Assembly: GCF_030362855.1 (NCBI RefSeq)
Contig: NZ_JAUCBP010000012.1
Location: 124,001 to 188,000, forward strand
Source of the DNA: Neoalteromonas arenosi
Lineage (GTDB): Bacteria; Pseudomonadota; Gammaproteobacteria; Enterobacterales; Alteromonadaceae
Direction: 5' to 3'
DNA: 64,000 nucleotides
Shown here: positions 44,852 to 54,598 of the stretch, in pieces
Layout of the letters: the number at the start of each line of letters is the position of its first letter
Numbering within the stretch: the first letter of the stretch is position 1
Notes under the pieces: model-generated
Databases searched by the model: none
What the model saw: the letters and a program-made list of their open reading frames with translations, nothing else
What the model was told of the DNA's origin: nothing
Translations under genes and position numbers: made by a program

Positions 44852-45059
44852 TTCAGTACAAATACGTTAGCTACAACTCGTAATCAGAATATAACGAATA
44901 ATCTCGAAACTCCAGTCTAAAGCCCTGTTTTTAATGGTTACAAAGGTGGTTAAAAAACGACCGGTTGATATTTTTTCATACCCTAGACTTTCAATGGCGC
45001 CCCTCAAATCGTAAACTACTTGGCCTTTGTGAAGTTGGATTAATGGGTTGGATAAAGAC

Positions 45060-46259
45060 ATGGCGGATTGGCAAGCTGCGTTAGCAGAAATTAAGCGTGG
45101 CGCGGATGATATTTTGGTCGAAGCGGAGCTCGTTGAGAAGTTAAAAACGGGCAAGCCATTGCGCATTAAGGCGGGCTTTGATCCAACAGCACCAGACCTC
45201 CATCTTGGCCATACAGTGTTGATTAACAAGTTGCGTGCTTTCCAGCAATTAGGTCACGAAGTGATCTTTCTTATTGGCGATTTCACGGGTTTAATCGGCG
45301 ATCCTACCGGTAAAAATGTCACGCGCAAACCGTTGTCGCGCGAGCAGGTATTGGCTAACGCCGAAACTTATAAACAGCAAGTTTTTAAAATTTTGGATCC
45401 GGAAAAAACGCAGGTGCGCTTTAACAGTGAATGGATGGATGAAATGGGCGCAGCAGGGATGATCAAACTGGCGGCTAGTCAAACGGTTGCGCGGATGCTG
45501 GAACGCGACGATTTTAAGAAACGCTATGCCAACGGCCAGCCAATTGCGATCCACGAATTTCTCTACCCACTGGTACAAGGGTGGGACTCTGTAGCCCTGC
45601 AAAGTGACGTTGAGCTTGGTGGCACAGACCAACGCTTCAACCTGTTAATGGGCCGAGAGCTACAAAAGGAGCAGGGGCAGTCACAGCAAACGGTATTAAT
45701 GATGCCGTTACTCGAAGGGCTAGACGGTGTACAAAAAATGTCTAAGTCGCTGAATAACTATATTGGCATCACGGATGCCCCTAACGAAATGTTTGGTAAG
45801 GTCATGTCGATTTCTGACGATTTGATGTGGCGTTACTATGATCTACTTAGCTTTAAGCCGCTCGAGGAAGTCGCGCGGATCAAACAGACTGTTGCTGATG
45901 GCGGTAATCCGCGCGATGCGAAAATCACGTTGGCAAAAGAACTGATTGCCCGCTTTCATACTCAAGCAGATGCGGAGGCTGCTCACCAAGACTTTATTCA
46001 ACGCTTTAGCAAAAACGCCATACCTGATGAAATGCTTGAACACGAACTCGTGTTACCCGCAGATGGCATGGCCATTGGCAACTTGTTGAAAGAGGCTAAT
46101 TTGGTGGCCTCAACATCAGAGGCTATGCGTATGATCAAGCAGGGCGCGGTAAAAATTGATGGTGAAAAAGTCACTGATACTCGCATGGTAATAGCAGCTG
46201 CAGGCCAAGCGGTATATCAAGTGGGTAAACGAAAGTTTGCTAGGGTCACTTTGCAGTAA
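45060..46259 (+). CDS. tyrS: Tyrosyl-tRNA synthetase
   Basis: A 399-residue class I synthetase of the TyrZ-like long form. The HIGH signature is HLGH (in [15 protein letters not shown]) and the KMSKS motif is [11 protein letters not shown]. The C-terminal S4-like domain (about residues 335-399, [21 protein letters not shown]) is present. ATG at 45060 is chosen; an in-frame TTG four codons upstream (45048) is less likely. It is followed by a short GC-rich hairpin. Confidence 0.95.
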   Translation: MADWQAALAEIKRGADDILVEAELVEKLKTGKPLRIKAGFDPTAPDLHLGHTVLINKLRAFQQLGHEVIFLIGDFTGLIGDPTGKNVTRKPLSREQVLANAETYKQQVFKILDPEKTQVRFNSEWMDEMGAAGMIKLAASQTVARMLERDDFKKRYANGQPIAIHEFLYPLVQGWDSVALQSDVELGGTDQRFNLLMGRELQKEQGQSQQTVLMMPLLEGLDGVQKMSKSLNNYIGITDAPNEMFGKVMSISDDLMWRYYDLLSFKPLEEVARIKQTVADGGNPRDAKITLAKELIARFHTQADAEAAHQDFIQRFSKNAIPDEMLEHELVLPADGMAIGNLLKEANLVASTSEAMRMIKQGAVKIDGEKVTDTRMVIAAAGQAVYQVGKRKFARVTLQ

Positions 46260-46270
46260 TTTCACAATCC

Positions 46271-46290
46271 AGCCGCGCTACAGCGCGGCT
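46271..46290. terminator. Convergent hairpin after tyrS
   Basis: A perfect 9-bp stem (AGCCGCGCT with AGCGCGGCT) with a 2-base gap overlaps the end of the convergent gene. On the plus strand it is followed by ATCTGTTT, a poor T run. Confidence 0.55.
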
Positions 46291-46706
46291 ATCTGTTTAT
46301 CGACAATTTTTTCAACGAAAGCGACGGCATCGTCGCGATTATCAAATAAGCGCACATTAAGCGGTATATCAATATCGAGAATATCGCTAACGCGTTGCAT
46401 TTGCGATTTAACCAAAGGTGACGACACAATCATAGCGTCAATCACACAGCCGCATTGCAGGCAGATTTGGTAGGCTTTAATAATTTCTTTTTCGGCAATT
46501 CCCGTATAGCCCTCTGACTGACTCAAGTCAGCAAAATAGCCGAAAGGTCGGCCACCATATTGAAGGGCTAGTTCGTGTATATCTTTGCGAAAGCGAGCAG
46601 TAATGTCATCGCCGATGGCACCGATAATGAGTGACTCAATAAACTTATCGTGTACGGTTAGCTGGTAACTGGCATATTTATCTTGCCACCGGCGCGAAAG
46701 AGTCAT
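46278..46706 (-). CDS. Hypothetical STAS-like protein
   Basis: A 142-residue soluble protein. The alternating strands and helices (YQLTVHDKFIESLIIGAIGDD, a helix, PFGYFADLSQSEGY, then IDAMIVSS and VRLFDNRDDAVAFV) fit the SpoIIAA/STAS-like fold seen in small hypothetical proteins. It has no obvious catalytic motif. It overlaps the rhodanese gene by 4 bases (ATGA) and is probably translated with it. Confidence 0.65.
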   Translation of the reverse strand: MTLSRRWQDKYASYQLTVHDKFIESLIIGAIGDDITARFRKDIHELALQYGGRPFGYFADLSQSEGYTGIAEKEIIKAYQICLQCGCVIDAMIVSSPLVKSQMQRVSDILDIDIPLNVRLFDNRDDAVAFVEKIVDKQIAAL

Positions 46707-47074
46707 TGCTCTAGCTCATGCCCTGCATTGCGCCATCCCATGATGTCGCCTTCTAAATGACGTACGTCACTGAAGTCAGCTTCGATTAAAACATCAGCGG
46801 CCTTGCCGGCCCGATAGCCAGACCGACAGTAAACAACTACTGGTTTGTCTTTGTAAGTCTGGATTGTACTCATTTGCGCGGCCATATCAGTGTGCGGAAT
46901 GTTAATCGCGCCGGGAACATGCCCTTCGGCATATTCCTCGGCACTTCGCACATCAATGATTAACCACTCAGACGTGTCAGCCTGTAACAGTTCAGCGGGT
47001 TTTATATCGACTGCTTCTTCGGCTATAACCGTTAGACTCAAAAGTGCAATGAAAAGCGCCAGAAACGATTTCAC
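46703..47074 (-). CDS. Exported rhodanese-domain protein
   Basis: A 123-residue protein with a signal peptide followed by one rhodanese domain. The active-site loop is VVYCRSGYRAG, with Cys for persulfide transfer, and the domain opens with LLQADTSEWLIIDVRSAEEYAEGHVPGAINIPH. The start is set at GTG 47074: an AAGGAG site lies 6 bases before it, overlapping the ahcY stop, and the signal peptide starts there. Upstream in-frame ATGs would overlap ahcY. Function is sulfur handling or sensing in the periplasm, by inference. Confidence 0.87.
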   Translation of the reverse strand: MKSFLALFIALLSLTVIAEEAVDIKPAELLQADTSEWLIIDVRSAEEYAEGHVPGAINIPHTDMAAQMSTIQTYKDKPVVVYCRSGYRAGKAADVLIEADFSDVRHLEGDIMGWRNAGHELEQ

Positions 47075-47084
47075 AAAAGACTCC

Positions 47085-48476
47085 TTAGTAGCGGTATTCA
47101 TCATTTTTGAAGGGTCCTTCAACGGCCACTTGAATATAGTCGGCTTGCTGTTGAGTCAGTTGTGTGATGACACCACCAAAGCCTTCTACCATATAGCGAG
47201 CGACTTCTTCGTCTAAGTGTTTAGGCAATACTTCGACGCGTAATAGTTCAGCTTGCTGTTCACTACTAAGCGTAGCATAACTTTGTTTATACAAATGGAT
47301 TTGTGCCAAGACCTGGTTGGCAAACGATCCATCCATGATGCGCGATGGGTGACCCGTAGCGTTACCGAGATTTACTAAACGCCCTTCAGATAAAAGAATT
47401 AAATGATCGGCAGCCGAATCACTGCGATAGATTTTGTGAACTTGTGGTTTGATCTCTTCCCAACGCCAATTCTCTCGCGTGTAGGCGGTATCAATTTCGT
47501 TGTCGAAGTGACCAATATTACAAACTACTGCACCGGCTTTTAAGCCACCTAACATGTATTTGTCACACACATTGACGTTACCAGTTGTAGTAACAAGTAA
47601 GTCAGTGTTACTCAGTAAATCCCTGTTGAGATTTGTACCATCGCCAGTATTTAAGCCGTCGATGTAAGGAGACACTACTTCGAATCCATCCATACACGCT
47701 TGCATCGCACAAATCGGGTCTATTTCACTTACTTTTACTATCATACCCTCTTGACGTAGCGATTGGGCTGAGCCTTTACCTACGTCACCGTAGCCAATCA
47801 CTAGGGCTTTTTTACCCATCAATAAGTGGTCAGTGGCACGTTTAATTGCATCACTTAAACTGTGGCGACAACCGTATTTGTTGTCATTTTTTGATTTAGT
47901 TACCGAATCATTAACGTTGATTGCTGGAACTTTAAGTTCACCGTTTTTAAGCATGTCAAGGAGACGATGAACACCGGTGGTAGTCTCTTCAGTGATACCA
48001 TGTACGTTTTCCAGTACTTCTGGATACTTATCGTGAAGCATCTGTGTTAGGTCACCACCGTCATCGAGAACCATATTGGCTTCCCATGGCTTACCATCCT
48101 TTAAGATAGTTTGCTCTAAGCACCACTCGTATTCTTCTTCGGTCTCACCTTTCCAAGCAAAAACCGGCACGCCACCGGCAACAATCGCTGCAGCTGCATG
48201 GTCCTGAGTCGAAAATATATTACAAGACGACCAACGAACATCGGCACCCAAAGCGACCAACGTTTCAATCAGGACACCGGTTTGAATGGTCATATGAATA
48301 CAACCAAGAATTTTGGCACCTTTAAGGGGTTGTTCCGCTAAATACTTCTCACGAATTTTCATCAACGCCGGCATTTCACTTTCAGCGATGGTGAGTTCTT
48401 TGCGGCCCCAATCGGCCAAGGAAATGTCTGCGACTTTGTAGTCGCCAGTTGCCATTACATGGTTTTCTTGATTCAT
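47085..48476 (-). CDS. ahcY: Adenosylhomocysteinase (S-adenosylhomocysteine hydrolase)
   Basis: A 463-residue NAD-dependent enzyme that splits S-adenosylhomocysteine into adenosine and homocysteine in the methyl cycle. Motifs are [35 protein letters not shown] (active-site Lys/Asp) and the NAD loop [24 protein letters not shown] lies downstream. The C-terminal Lys/Tyr pair is close to the usual end (NDEYRY). Starts at 48482 (GTG), 48476 (ATG) and 48455 (ATG) are all open, and no strong Shine-Dalgarno site decides. No SAH riboswitch can be recognised upstream. Confidence 0.94.
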   Translation of the reverse strand: MNQENHVMATGDYKVADISLADWGRKELTIAESEMPALMKIREKYLAEQPLKGAKILGCIHMTIQTGVLIETLVALGADVRWSSCNIFSTQDHAAAAIVAGGVPVFAWKGETEEEYEWCLEQTILKDGKPWEANMVLDDGGDLTQMLHDKYPEVLENVHGITEETTTGVHRLLDMLKNGELKVPAINVNDSVTKSKNDNKYGCRHSLSDAIKRATDHLLMGKKALVIGYGDVGKGSAQSLRQEGMIVKVSEIDPICAMQACMDGFEVVSPYIDGLNTGDGTNLNRDLLSNTDLLVTTTGNVNVCDKYMLGGLKAGAVVCNIGHFDNEIDTAYTRENWRWEEIKPQVHKIYRSDSAADHLILLSEGRLVNLGNATGHPSRIMDGSFANQVLAQIHLYKQSYATLSSEQQAELLRVEVLPKHLDEEVARYMVEGFGGVITQLTQQQADYIQVAVEGPFKNDEYRY

Positions 48477-48553
48477 AGTCACTTTGTGCTTTTGTTGTTG
48501 AGTTAATATCTTTACGTAGTATATCGACTAAGGTTCAAAAACCCAAAGTACAA

Positions 48554-49405
48554 CTATGAATGTGGAGTAGACGCAAGTCGGATTGTGTGGAGTTGTTCGC
48601 ACAATGGTTCAATCGCATCTAATATGCGAGGCGTAAAACGGTGGATCTTATCGGCATCGACGAGCAACAAGGGAGCATGTAACACGGTGCGGTGGGGAGA
48701 CCAAAAAGCACGTTGCTCGGCCAATGGTTCCGCCAGCAGTGATATCACTGCGCGTGGCTGGCGTTTTAGCACTTCTGCCATCCTGACTTCAGGATAGTCA
48801 GTAGGTGAATCGGCGAATAACGTTTCCGCACCGCACACAGCAAGGGCTTGATTACCCCAGGCATTCGCACCAATACTCATAAGTGGCTTAGTCCAGCTGT
48901 AATAGAATACCGATAAAGAGGGTTGCTTCGCATATGTTGAACGCAGTCGTGCCAGTCGCTGGTCAAATTGGTGGGCAGAATCGAGCGCTTTTTCTCTCTG
49001 CTGTAAATGCTCTCCGAGTCGCACAATCTCCTTACTAATATCGTCAAGCTGGCGTGGTAGGGAGATAAACAGTGCAATACCCATTGATTCCAGTCGACTA
49101 ATATCTTGTGGCTTATTGCCACCAGACCAGACCAATACTAAATCAGGTTCAAGTGCTAATAGTTTCTTAAAATTAACGCCATTGGCGTCGGCAACGACAG
49201 GCAATGACTGAGCCGCAGCCGGGAAGTTGCTATAGGCGCTGACCGCTACTAACGAACTTTCCGCATTGAGCAAGTATACCCACTCAGTTAAATGTGGGGC
49301 GAGAGTAACTATCCGTTGTGGTGTGCTCTGTGCGATTGCGCAACTGGGTAACAGGCTGCTGATCATCAGAGCAACTGCGAATTTCAACCGAGGCATAATA
49401 AACAC
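48554..49405 (-). CDS. btuF: Cobalamin-binding periplasmic protein BtuF-like
   Basis: A 283-residue exported binding protein of the vitamin B12/iron-siderophore type. A signal peptide (ending CAIAQ) is followed by RIVTLAPHLTEWVYLLNAESSLVAVSAYSNFP, a stretch with the Pro-His and Ser-Asn-Phe-Pro features typical of BtuF, then LLALEPDLVLVWSGG. It would pass cobalamin to BtuCD, but neither gene is nearby. GTG at 49405 is used because GGAG lies 9 bases upstream; Met at 49396 is the alternative. The stop of cobD is 2 bases before it. Confidence 0.85.
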   Translation of the reverse strand: MFIMPRLKFAVALMISSLLPSCAIAQSTPQRIVTLAPHLTEWVYLLNAESSLVAVSAYSNFPAAAQSLPVVADANGVNFKKLLALEPDLVLVWSGGNKPQDISRLESMGIALFISLPRQLDDISKEIVRLGEHLQQREKALDSAHQFDQRLARLRSTYAKQPSLSVFYYSWTKPLMSIGANAWGNQALAVCGAETLFADSPTDYPEVRMAEVLKRQPRAVISLLAEPLAEQRAFWSPHRTVLHAPLLLVDADKIHRFTPRILDAIEPLCEQLHTIRLASTPHS

Positions 49406-49406
49406 G

Positions 49407-50360
49407 CTAGATCACTCCAAAAATAATGGTTGCAATAAGCAGGTAATTGACGGCCAAAATTGCTTTGCAGCCAGTGATATATTGCTGTGTTATGGCTAAA
49501 TGGCCTATTTTTGTCGGATGTTGACGATTGAATCGCGGCAGCCGTATTTTTTTGCCGGCTACCATAACTGGACCGCCGAGCTCTGCATTTATGCCTGCCG
49601 CGCTGATCGCTAAAATACGATTGCGGTTGTGGCCAACTAACTGTGTAAACCAAGTGGGAATGACCTGCACTGGGCGATAAAAAAGGCCGATAAACAAGCT
49701 GCTGATTAATACGGGCAGAGCGGCTAGCCAAGCATAAATAGAGCGCACTGGGGCACCGAAATAACGAAAGCGAGTTTCGCGAGTGGGCCAAACTTGTTGG
49801 CACTCATAAAGTAACCTAACGCCTAATGCAACGGCAGGTCCTGCGACAAAAAACCAAAATGCGGTAACAGCGACTTGATAATAAAACCGTAAAACAATAC
49901 TTTCCATTGCGGCTTTGCCAGTGCCTAACGCGGAGAGTTGCTGCGTATCGCGCTGTACAAGATGCTGTAACGTTTCCTTGGTGAGGTGTTTCTGCTCTGC
50001 TTCGATGGTGCGCTTTGCCCGTTTGAAGCGCTTGAAGTCCGAGTGGAAACTCAGCGCAATCCAAAGTATTAATGCGGCAAAAAACCAGCTGTTATGTACC
50101 AGTGATAATGCGATATGTATGATGACTAGTAGCGGAGCGATAATAACCAGTGGTGCCAAACTGCCTGCAATTTTATTTTGTTGTGCGCTGCTTTTCTCTG
50201 CGCGATTTACGCGCTTGGCCATTTGCGTTGCCAAATAACGAAAAAATACAAGAGGGTGGAACTTTGGTGGCCACTCCCAAATACTGTCAATCAATAATAC
50301 GGCACCGATCAACAGTGCCGATTGCAGCAGTGGGAACGACCAAACAGCTTCGAAACCCAT
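49407..50360 (-). CDS. cobD: Adenosylcobinamide-phosphate synthase CobD/CbiB
   Basis: A 317-residue inner-membrane protein that joins aminopropanol phosphate to the corrin ring. Several helices and the family segments LIDSIWEWPPKFHPLVFFRYLA, LVQRDTQQLSALGTGKAAMESIVLRFY (conserved His/Arg/Asp region) and the GGPVMVAGKKIRLP stretch near the C terminus are visible. As the only CobD/Cbi gene in view it suggests cobinamide salvage or a scattered pathway. It lies between mtnN and btuF, with gaps of 1 base each. Confidence 0.88.
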   Translation of the reverse strand: MGFEAVWSFPLLQSALLIGAVLLIDSIWEWPPKFHPLVFFRYLATQMAKRVNRAEKSSAQQNKIAGSLAPLVIIAPLLVIIHIALSLVHNSWFFAALILWIALSFHSDFKRFKRAKRTIEAEQKHLTKETLQHLVQRDTQQLSALGTGKAAMESIVLRFYYQVAVTAFWFFVAGPAVALGVRLLYECQQVWPTRETRFRYFGAPVRSIYAWLAALPVLISSLFIGLFYRPVQVIPTWFTQLVGHNRNRILAISAAGINAELGGPVMVAGKKIRLPRFNRQHPTKIGHLAITQQYITGCKAILAVNYLLIATIIFGVI

Positions 50361-50361
50361 A

Positions 50362-51069
50362 TTAAACCGCAGTTTGCGCCATTTCTTTAACCATCCCCAT
50401 TACGAGTTGTGCCGAGTGTTGGGCCGCTTTATCTAAATATGATTTAAACGAAACTGAACTGCTTTTACCAGCAATGTCAGACAGTGAGCGAATGACCAAA
50501 AACGGCGTGTCAAACATAAAGCAGGTTTGGCCAATTGCAGCACCTTCCATTTCGACAGCGCACATGTCAGGGAACAGGCCGCGTAGGCGTTCAGCTGCTT
50601 CGTCGCAACCAATGAATGAGTCACCGGTACAGATTAAGCCTCGTTTGCTGGTAATGTGAACAACGTCAGACGCCGCTTGCTCAGCCGCTTCAATCAAATG
50701 GACGTCGCAAGGGTATATATCAGGCATGCCAAACACTTGACCACGAGCGTAGCCGAAATGTGTTACATCCACATCATGGTGTTGAACGCCACTGGCGATA
50801 ACGAGGTCACCGATTTCAAGAGTTGGATCAAAACCTCCTGCGGAGCCCGTATTAACAACATAGTCTGGTGCATATTGGTCGATTAATATCGTGGTCGCGA
50901 CTGAAGCCGCGACTTTACCAATGCCGCATTTGGCGACGACAACATCGACGCCGTGTAGCTGACCAGAATAAAATTCCAAGTGTGCATACTCTGCCACTTG
51001 GACATTTTCAAGAGAGGATTTTAACAGTGCGACTTCCTGATCCATCGCACCTAAAATGGCAATTTTCAT
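50362..51069 (-). CDS. mtnN: 5'-methylthioadenosine/S-adenosylhomocysteine nucleosidase
   Basis: A 235-residue nucleosidase that hydrolyses MTA and SAH to adenine and the thioribose. Recognised motifs are AILGAMDQEVALLKS at the N terminus, VVNTGSAGGFDPTLEIGDLVIAS, the VEMEGAAIGQTCF segment with the purine-binding Glu, and RSLSDIAGKSSSVSF with the catalytic Asp. It is the first gene of an mtnN-cobD-btuF operon, so it links SAM by-product recycling with cobalamin salvage. Confidence 0.95.
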   Translation of the reverse strand: MKIAILGAMDQEVALLKSSLENVQVAEYAHLEFYSGQLHGVDVVVAKCGIGKVAASVATTILIDQYAPDYVVNTGSAGGFDPTLEIGDLVIASGVQHHDVDVTHFGYARGQVFGMPDIYPCDVHLIEAAEQAASDVVHITSKRGLICTGDSFIGCDEAAERLRGLFPDMCAVEMEGAAIGQTCFMFDTPFLVIRSLSDIAGKSSSVSFKSYLDKAAQHSAQLVMGMVKEMAQTAV

Positions 51070-51151
51070 AATCGATTTCTAGCGAACAAATTTGCGCGCA
51101 GTTTAATCGAATTGGGGCCAAACTAACACCGCTGAATGCGATTTCTCACAT

Positions 51152-51754
51152 TTACGCAGCGACTCGACTTGAGCGCAGTGGCCGAGTCGGGCGTTTATTG
51201 CCGTCAGGTAACCTACCGTTGCCATTAACTAAGGGCTCTTGAGCCAGCGCTTTGCGATACGGTATAAGTTTAAGCTCAATGCTCTCGCGCACTTCGGAAA
51301 CTGTGTAACCCGATTTCACTTTCACACGCATGTGCGGCACTTTTGCAGCGTCCAAAGCACCATTTACAAACCAATCGCGTTGCAGTTTATAGCCGTCTTT
51401 ACCTTGCTGATAAACTAGGTCTAATGCAAGTACAGGATCCATAGTGTCTTTTCGGCATAATACAAAGTCGAGCTGTTTGCCCACGGCTTTCGCTAATGCC
51501 ACTTTGCCATTTTTACTCGCCGTACCGCGCTTAACGCTTATCAAGTCTGACAAGCGCACTCGACAAACAATGCGAAACTCATGTCCCACGGCTTTTTCTA
51601 AAAGTTCTAAGAAGTTGCGTTCTACTGGAGTAAAGAGTTGCTCTCGACGTCGAAACGGAAAAGACAGTTGAGTGACTGTAGATTGGGCACTTAGTTTGAC
51701 AGCGCCGACACCGACAAAGACAAGCAGCATTAATAGTATAATTGCTAATTCCAT
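51152..51754 (-). CDS. DUF2726 domain membrane-anchored protein
   Basis: A 200-residue protein with an N-terminal helix (residues 2-20) and a soluble DUF2726 domain. Typical stretches are FTPVERNFLELLEKAVGHEFRIVCRVRLSDLI, KQLDFVLCRKDTMDPVLALDL and the C-terminal YTVSEVRESIELKL. The domain is nuclease-like in fold, but activity is untested. ATG at 51754 is chosen because GAGGT lies 5 bases upstream, giving a clean membrane anchor. Confidence 0.82.
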   Translation of the reverse strand: MELAIILLMLLVFVGVGAVKLSAQSTVTQLSFPFRRREQLFTPVERNFLELLEKAVGHEFRIVCRVRLSDLISVKRGTASKNGKVALAKAVGKQLDFVLCRKDTMDPVLALDLVYQQGKDGYKLQRDWFVNGALDAAKVPHMRVKVKSGYTVSEVRESIELKLIPYRKALAQEPLVNGNGRLPDGNKRPTRPLRSSRVAA

Positions 51755-51880
51755 GATTAACCTCAAAAAGCATAAAAACGCCCGGATAGTCAAAAGATTG
51801 ACAGCCTGAGTGCGCACCTTGATTACTGAGAGAGGAGTTGCAATGCTAGTGCCACTTTTTCCAGTGACAGCGCAAAAGTG

Positions 51881-52240
51881 TTATAGAACGAGAATGTCGA
51901 CCTGACTGCCGTTGTGATCCGGTGATATCGCTACGCGGATTCTCGTCTCTTGCATGGTTAACAAAATACGTTGATTAAAGGTCGAGTGAACGGTTAACTC
52001 TGCGTGTTTGGCTTGATAATAGGTAACTAGTTGTTCACTAGATAAGGGGACAAAGTAACTCAGTGATTGATGTTCGCTATGCTGGCTTGGGTTGAATTGT
52101 TGGCACATTTTGGCTTGCTGATGCACGCTTACCCCCGCCAAGGACGATGGACACGTGCTTGCGTGGTCATCGGCAAAAGTTGGAACCGCCAGCCAAGTTA
52201 ATAATAAAGTGCCTATAGCTTTATATCGCATGTTAGTCAT
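51881..52240 (-). CDS. Small hypothetical secreted protein
   Basis: A 119-residue protein with a signal peptide (cleavage near TFAD, residue 24). The mature chain has two Cys (residues 30 and 46) and a beta-rich C-terminal half (TYYQAKHAELTVHSTFNQRILLTMQETRIRVAIS). I do not recognise a family. Met4 at 52231 is an equally good start. No clear partner gene is adjacent. Confidence 0.62.
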   Translation of the reverse strand: MTNMRYKAIGTLLLTWLAVPTFADDHASTCPSSLAGVSVHQQAKMCQQFNPSQHSEHQSLSYFVPLSSEQLVTYYQAKHAELTVHSTFNQRILLTMQETRIRVAISPDHNGSQVDILVL

Positions 52241-52323
52241 TCAATCTTAGAGTTTTGATAAATAAAATATAGCTCGCCAGTTGTGAACCAGCAATCGCGT
52301 ATTTTATACCTGGGTATGAAGTA

Positions 52324-52351
52324 TAAAAAAACGCGGCGTAAGCCGCGTTTT
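52324..52351 (-). terminator. Terminator of the chemoreceptor gene
   Basis: A perfect 10-bp stem (AAAACGCGGC with GCCGCGTTTT) and loop of four bases; the minus strand continues with seven T. It lies 16 bases after the stop. Confidence 0.92.
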
Positions 52352-52366
52352 GTCATGTTCTTAACG

Positions 52367-54391
52367 TTACACTTTAAACTGCTGAATGGATTGCTGTAAC
52401 TCTTCGGCAAGCTTGGCCACCTCGCGCGATGATTGCGACGTTTGCTGAGCTCCAATAGTGGTTTCCTCTGCAATGCCAACAATGCTTTCTAAGCGCTCGC
52501 TAATTTCTTGCGAAACAACATTTTGCTCGCGTGCCGATTGTTCGATTTGTGAGCTTACATCATGGGCACGATGAACCGCGTCAGTAATTAAATCTAACGC
52601 TTGAGTTGCTTTCTCGGTCTGTGCCACACACACGGTTGTTTGCTCTTTGCCTTGATTCATTACTGCAACGGCTTTCTCAGCCCCTGCTTGCAAGACTTCA
52701 ATCATGGCATTGATTTCTTGGGTACTCTCTTGAGTTCGACTCGCCAAGGTTCTAACCTCGTCAGCAACCACTGCGAATCCACGACCTTGTTCACCGGCAC
52801 GAGCCGCTTCAATCGCAGCGTTAAGTGCAAGCAGGTTCGTTTGGTCGGCAACGCCGCGAATAACGTCAAGAATACCGCCAATGCTTGCGCTGTCTTGATG
52901 CAATTTGTTAATGACTTCTGCTGCCTGCTCAACATCGGTAGCAAGGACTTCAATAGTCCCTTTATTTTCCATCGAAATAGCGCGTACCTTTTGAGCTTCG
53001 CTGTCTGCGTGCTTGATTTGCGCAAGAGTGTCTTCGGCACTTTGCGTAACCACTTGAGAAGTACTGTGCATCTCAGTAGTAGCTGTAGCGACTTGAGCAA
53101 TTTGCGACTTCTGATCCTGAATTGAGTTGGTAGTTTGAGTCGTAACTGCAGAGGTTTGTTCAGAAGCAGCAGCGAGCTGTTCGGCGCGTGAGCGAATACC
53201 GGAGATCAAAGTGGTTAAGCTCTTGATCAAGTTATTACAGTTACGCGATAAGTCACCGAATTCATCTTTACTGCTTTCGTTAAGTTTATGGGTTAGATCA
53301 CCTGACGCAGCAATGTTGAGTAACTCATTTACTTTCGACAGTGGCTTGATGATTGCGGTAACTGTTAAAAAGGCAATTGCTCCAGCGATAGCTAGGGAAA
53401 TCAAAACGATAATTATAATGCTCGTATTTGCTGTACTGACGGAAGAGTTAACACTCTCTTCGGTCTCTTTCACTTTGTTATCAGCTAGCGCGAGTAGGCT
53501 ATTGAGTTCTCCAATGGCCTGTTGAATATTGGCATCTGATGCATCCAAGGCTTCACGCGCAGCGATCGCCCGCTCTAGGCGCTCAACATGCAACGCCAAT
53601 ATACCGTCGTTCGCACTAATGGCTGACGTAGCAGCACTGATGAGCTCAGAGATATCTGACATAGTGCCTGAACTATCTTGGCCTGCTTCAGCTTGTTGCA
53701 TTTCGGATAATTGCGAAGCGACTTGTCCTACGATCAATTCAACTTCATTACCAATGAGGTCTGCACGCTGCAATGTTTGGGTTTTTGAATATTCGATAGC
53801 GACTGTCACTAGCGACAACAAGTTGCCTTCGATATCGCTGCCGATCTCTGCTGCGCGCGATAAACCCGCATTGTCTTGCACTTCATCTAAGTCACTGAAG
53901 TCTAGGATATAAGACGAGGCGTCGTCTGCACTGTCTTCCAAATCACCGATCTTATCTTGTACCTGATTACGGCGCTCCAACTCGCGCTGGTGATTGTCGT
54001 ACATCGCTGTTACATTGGCATCGTATTCGGCGAATGTTGACTTTACCGACGCTAATGCACTGCGCAACTCATCATCATTGGCGACCACCTGTTCGAGTGT
54101 CGTAAGTTCAGACGTGAAGTTATTTTTACTGTTGGTAAAACTTTGCCTTTTTTCGGCAAGCCCATCCAGAGTTGGTTCGAAGTAGGCTTCGAATGTCAGG
54201 CGGCCCATGTTGAGAAATGAAGCCTTTAGCCCATTACTGCCGGCAACTGTCGGTATCGCAACTTGATTGACGCGCTCGGTTTGGGTTTGAATATCGTTTA
54301 GATTACTAAGCGACGTAAGGCTAATGAAAAGCAGTAAGACGATTATGGTTGCAAAACCGCCATAGATCCGTCTTGCGACTGTGATTCTCAT
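52367..54391 (-). CDS. Methyl-accepting chemotaxis protein
   Basis: A 674-residue transmembrane chemoreceptor. The first membrane helix lies at about residues 10-30, a long helical periplasmic sensor at 35-320, the second helix at about 323-348 ([18 protein letters not shown]), a HAMP domain next, then the signalling domain. Its hairpin tip ([37 protein letters not shown]-like, near residue 530) is complete. The C terminus lacks the NWETF-type CheR pentapeptide. The sensed ligand is unknown. AGGAG lies before the ATG; no chemotaxis genes are next to it. Confidence 0.94.
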   Translation of the reverse strand: MRITVARRIYGGFATIIVLLLFISLTSLSNLNDIQTQTERVNQVAIPTVAGSNGLKASFLNMGRLTFEAYFEPTLDGLAEKRQSFTNSKNNFTSELTTLEQVVANDDELRSALASVKSTFAEYDANVTAMYDNHQRELERRNQVQDKIGDLEDSADDASSYILDFSDLDEVQDNAGLSRAAEIGSDIEGNLLSLVTVAIEYSKTQTLQRADLIGNEVELIVGQVASQLSEMQQAEAGQDSSGTMSDISELISAATSAISANDGILALHVERLERAIAAREALDASDANIQQAIGELNSLLALADNKVKETEESVNSSVSTANTSIIIIVLISLAIAGAIAFLTVTAIIKPLSKVNELLNIAASGDLTHKLNESSKDEFGDLSRNCNNLIKSLTTLISGIRSRAEQLAAASEQTSAVTTQTTNSIQDQKSQIAQVATATTEMHSTSQVVTQSAEDTLAQIKHADSEAQKVRAISMENKGTIEVLATDVEQAAEVINKLHQDSASIGGILDVIRGVADQTNLLALNAAIEAARAGEQGRGFAVVADEVRTLASRTQESTQEINAMIEVLQAGAEKAVAVMNQGKEQTTVCVAQTEKATQALDLITDAVHRAHDVSSQIEQSAREQNVVSQEISERLESIVGIAEETTIGAQQTSQSSREVAKLAEELQQSIQQFKV

Positions 54392-54490
54392 GTGAGCTCC
54401 TGAGCTTTAGTAGAGTTACAACTTGGATGTTGCACGCTTTGTTATTTTGTAACCAAGTGTGACAAAAACTCGCGATAAATACATCCCCTT

Positions 54491-54521
54491 GAGTTAAAAA
54501 AACAATTTCCTGGTTTAACTC
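54491..54521. repeat. Inverted repeat between the chemoreceptor and apaH genes
   Basis: GAGTTAAA and TTTAACTC are exact inverted copies with a 15-base spacer. They lie after the apaH stop and before the chemoreceptor start, both on the minus strand. It could be a weak terminator of apaH or an operator. Confidence 0.4.
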
Positions 54522-54598
54522 GTTAGCGACCCTAGCTTCCGTGGACAGGTGTCGATGCAAAGTGCATGTTCAGTATATCGACCTAAATACTTTACACT

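Noticed and set aside
48477-48553. SAH or SAM riboswitch before ahcY
   Set aside because: The region is only 77 bases and shows no conserved riboswitch core or strong stems.
49384-49803. Open frame of 139 codons overlapping cobD in another frame
   Set aside because: cobD is supported by family motifs; the alternative product is rich in Ser, Arg and His and looks like a frame shadow.
52601-53125. Open frame of 174 codons antisense to the chemoreceptor gene
   Set aside because: The chemoreceptor signalling domain is conserved on the other strand; the antisense product has no recognisable domain and a poor start.
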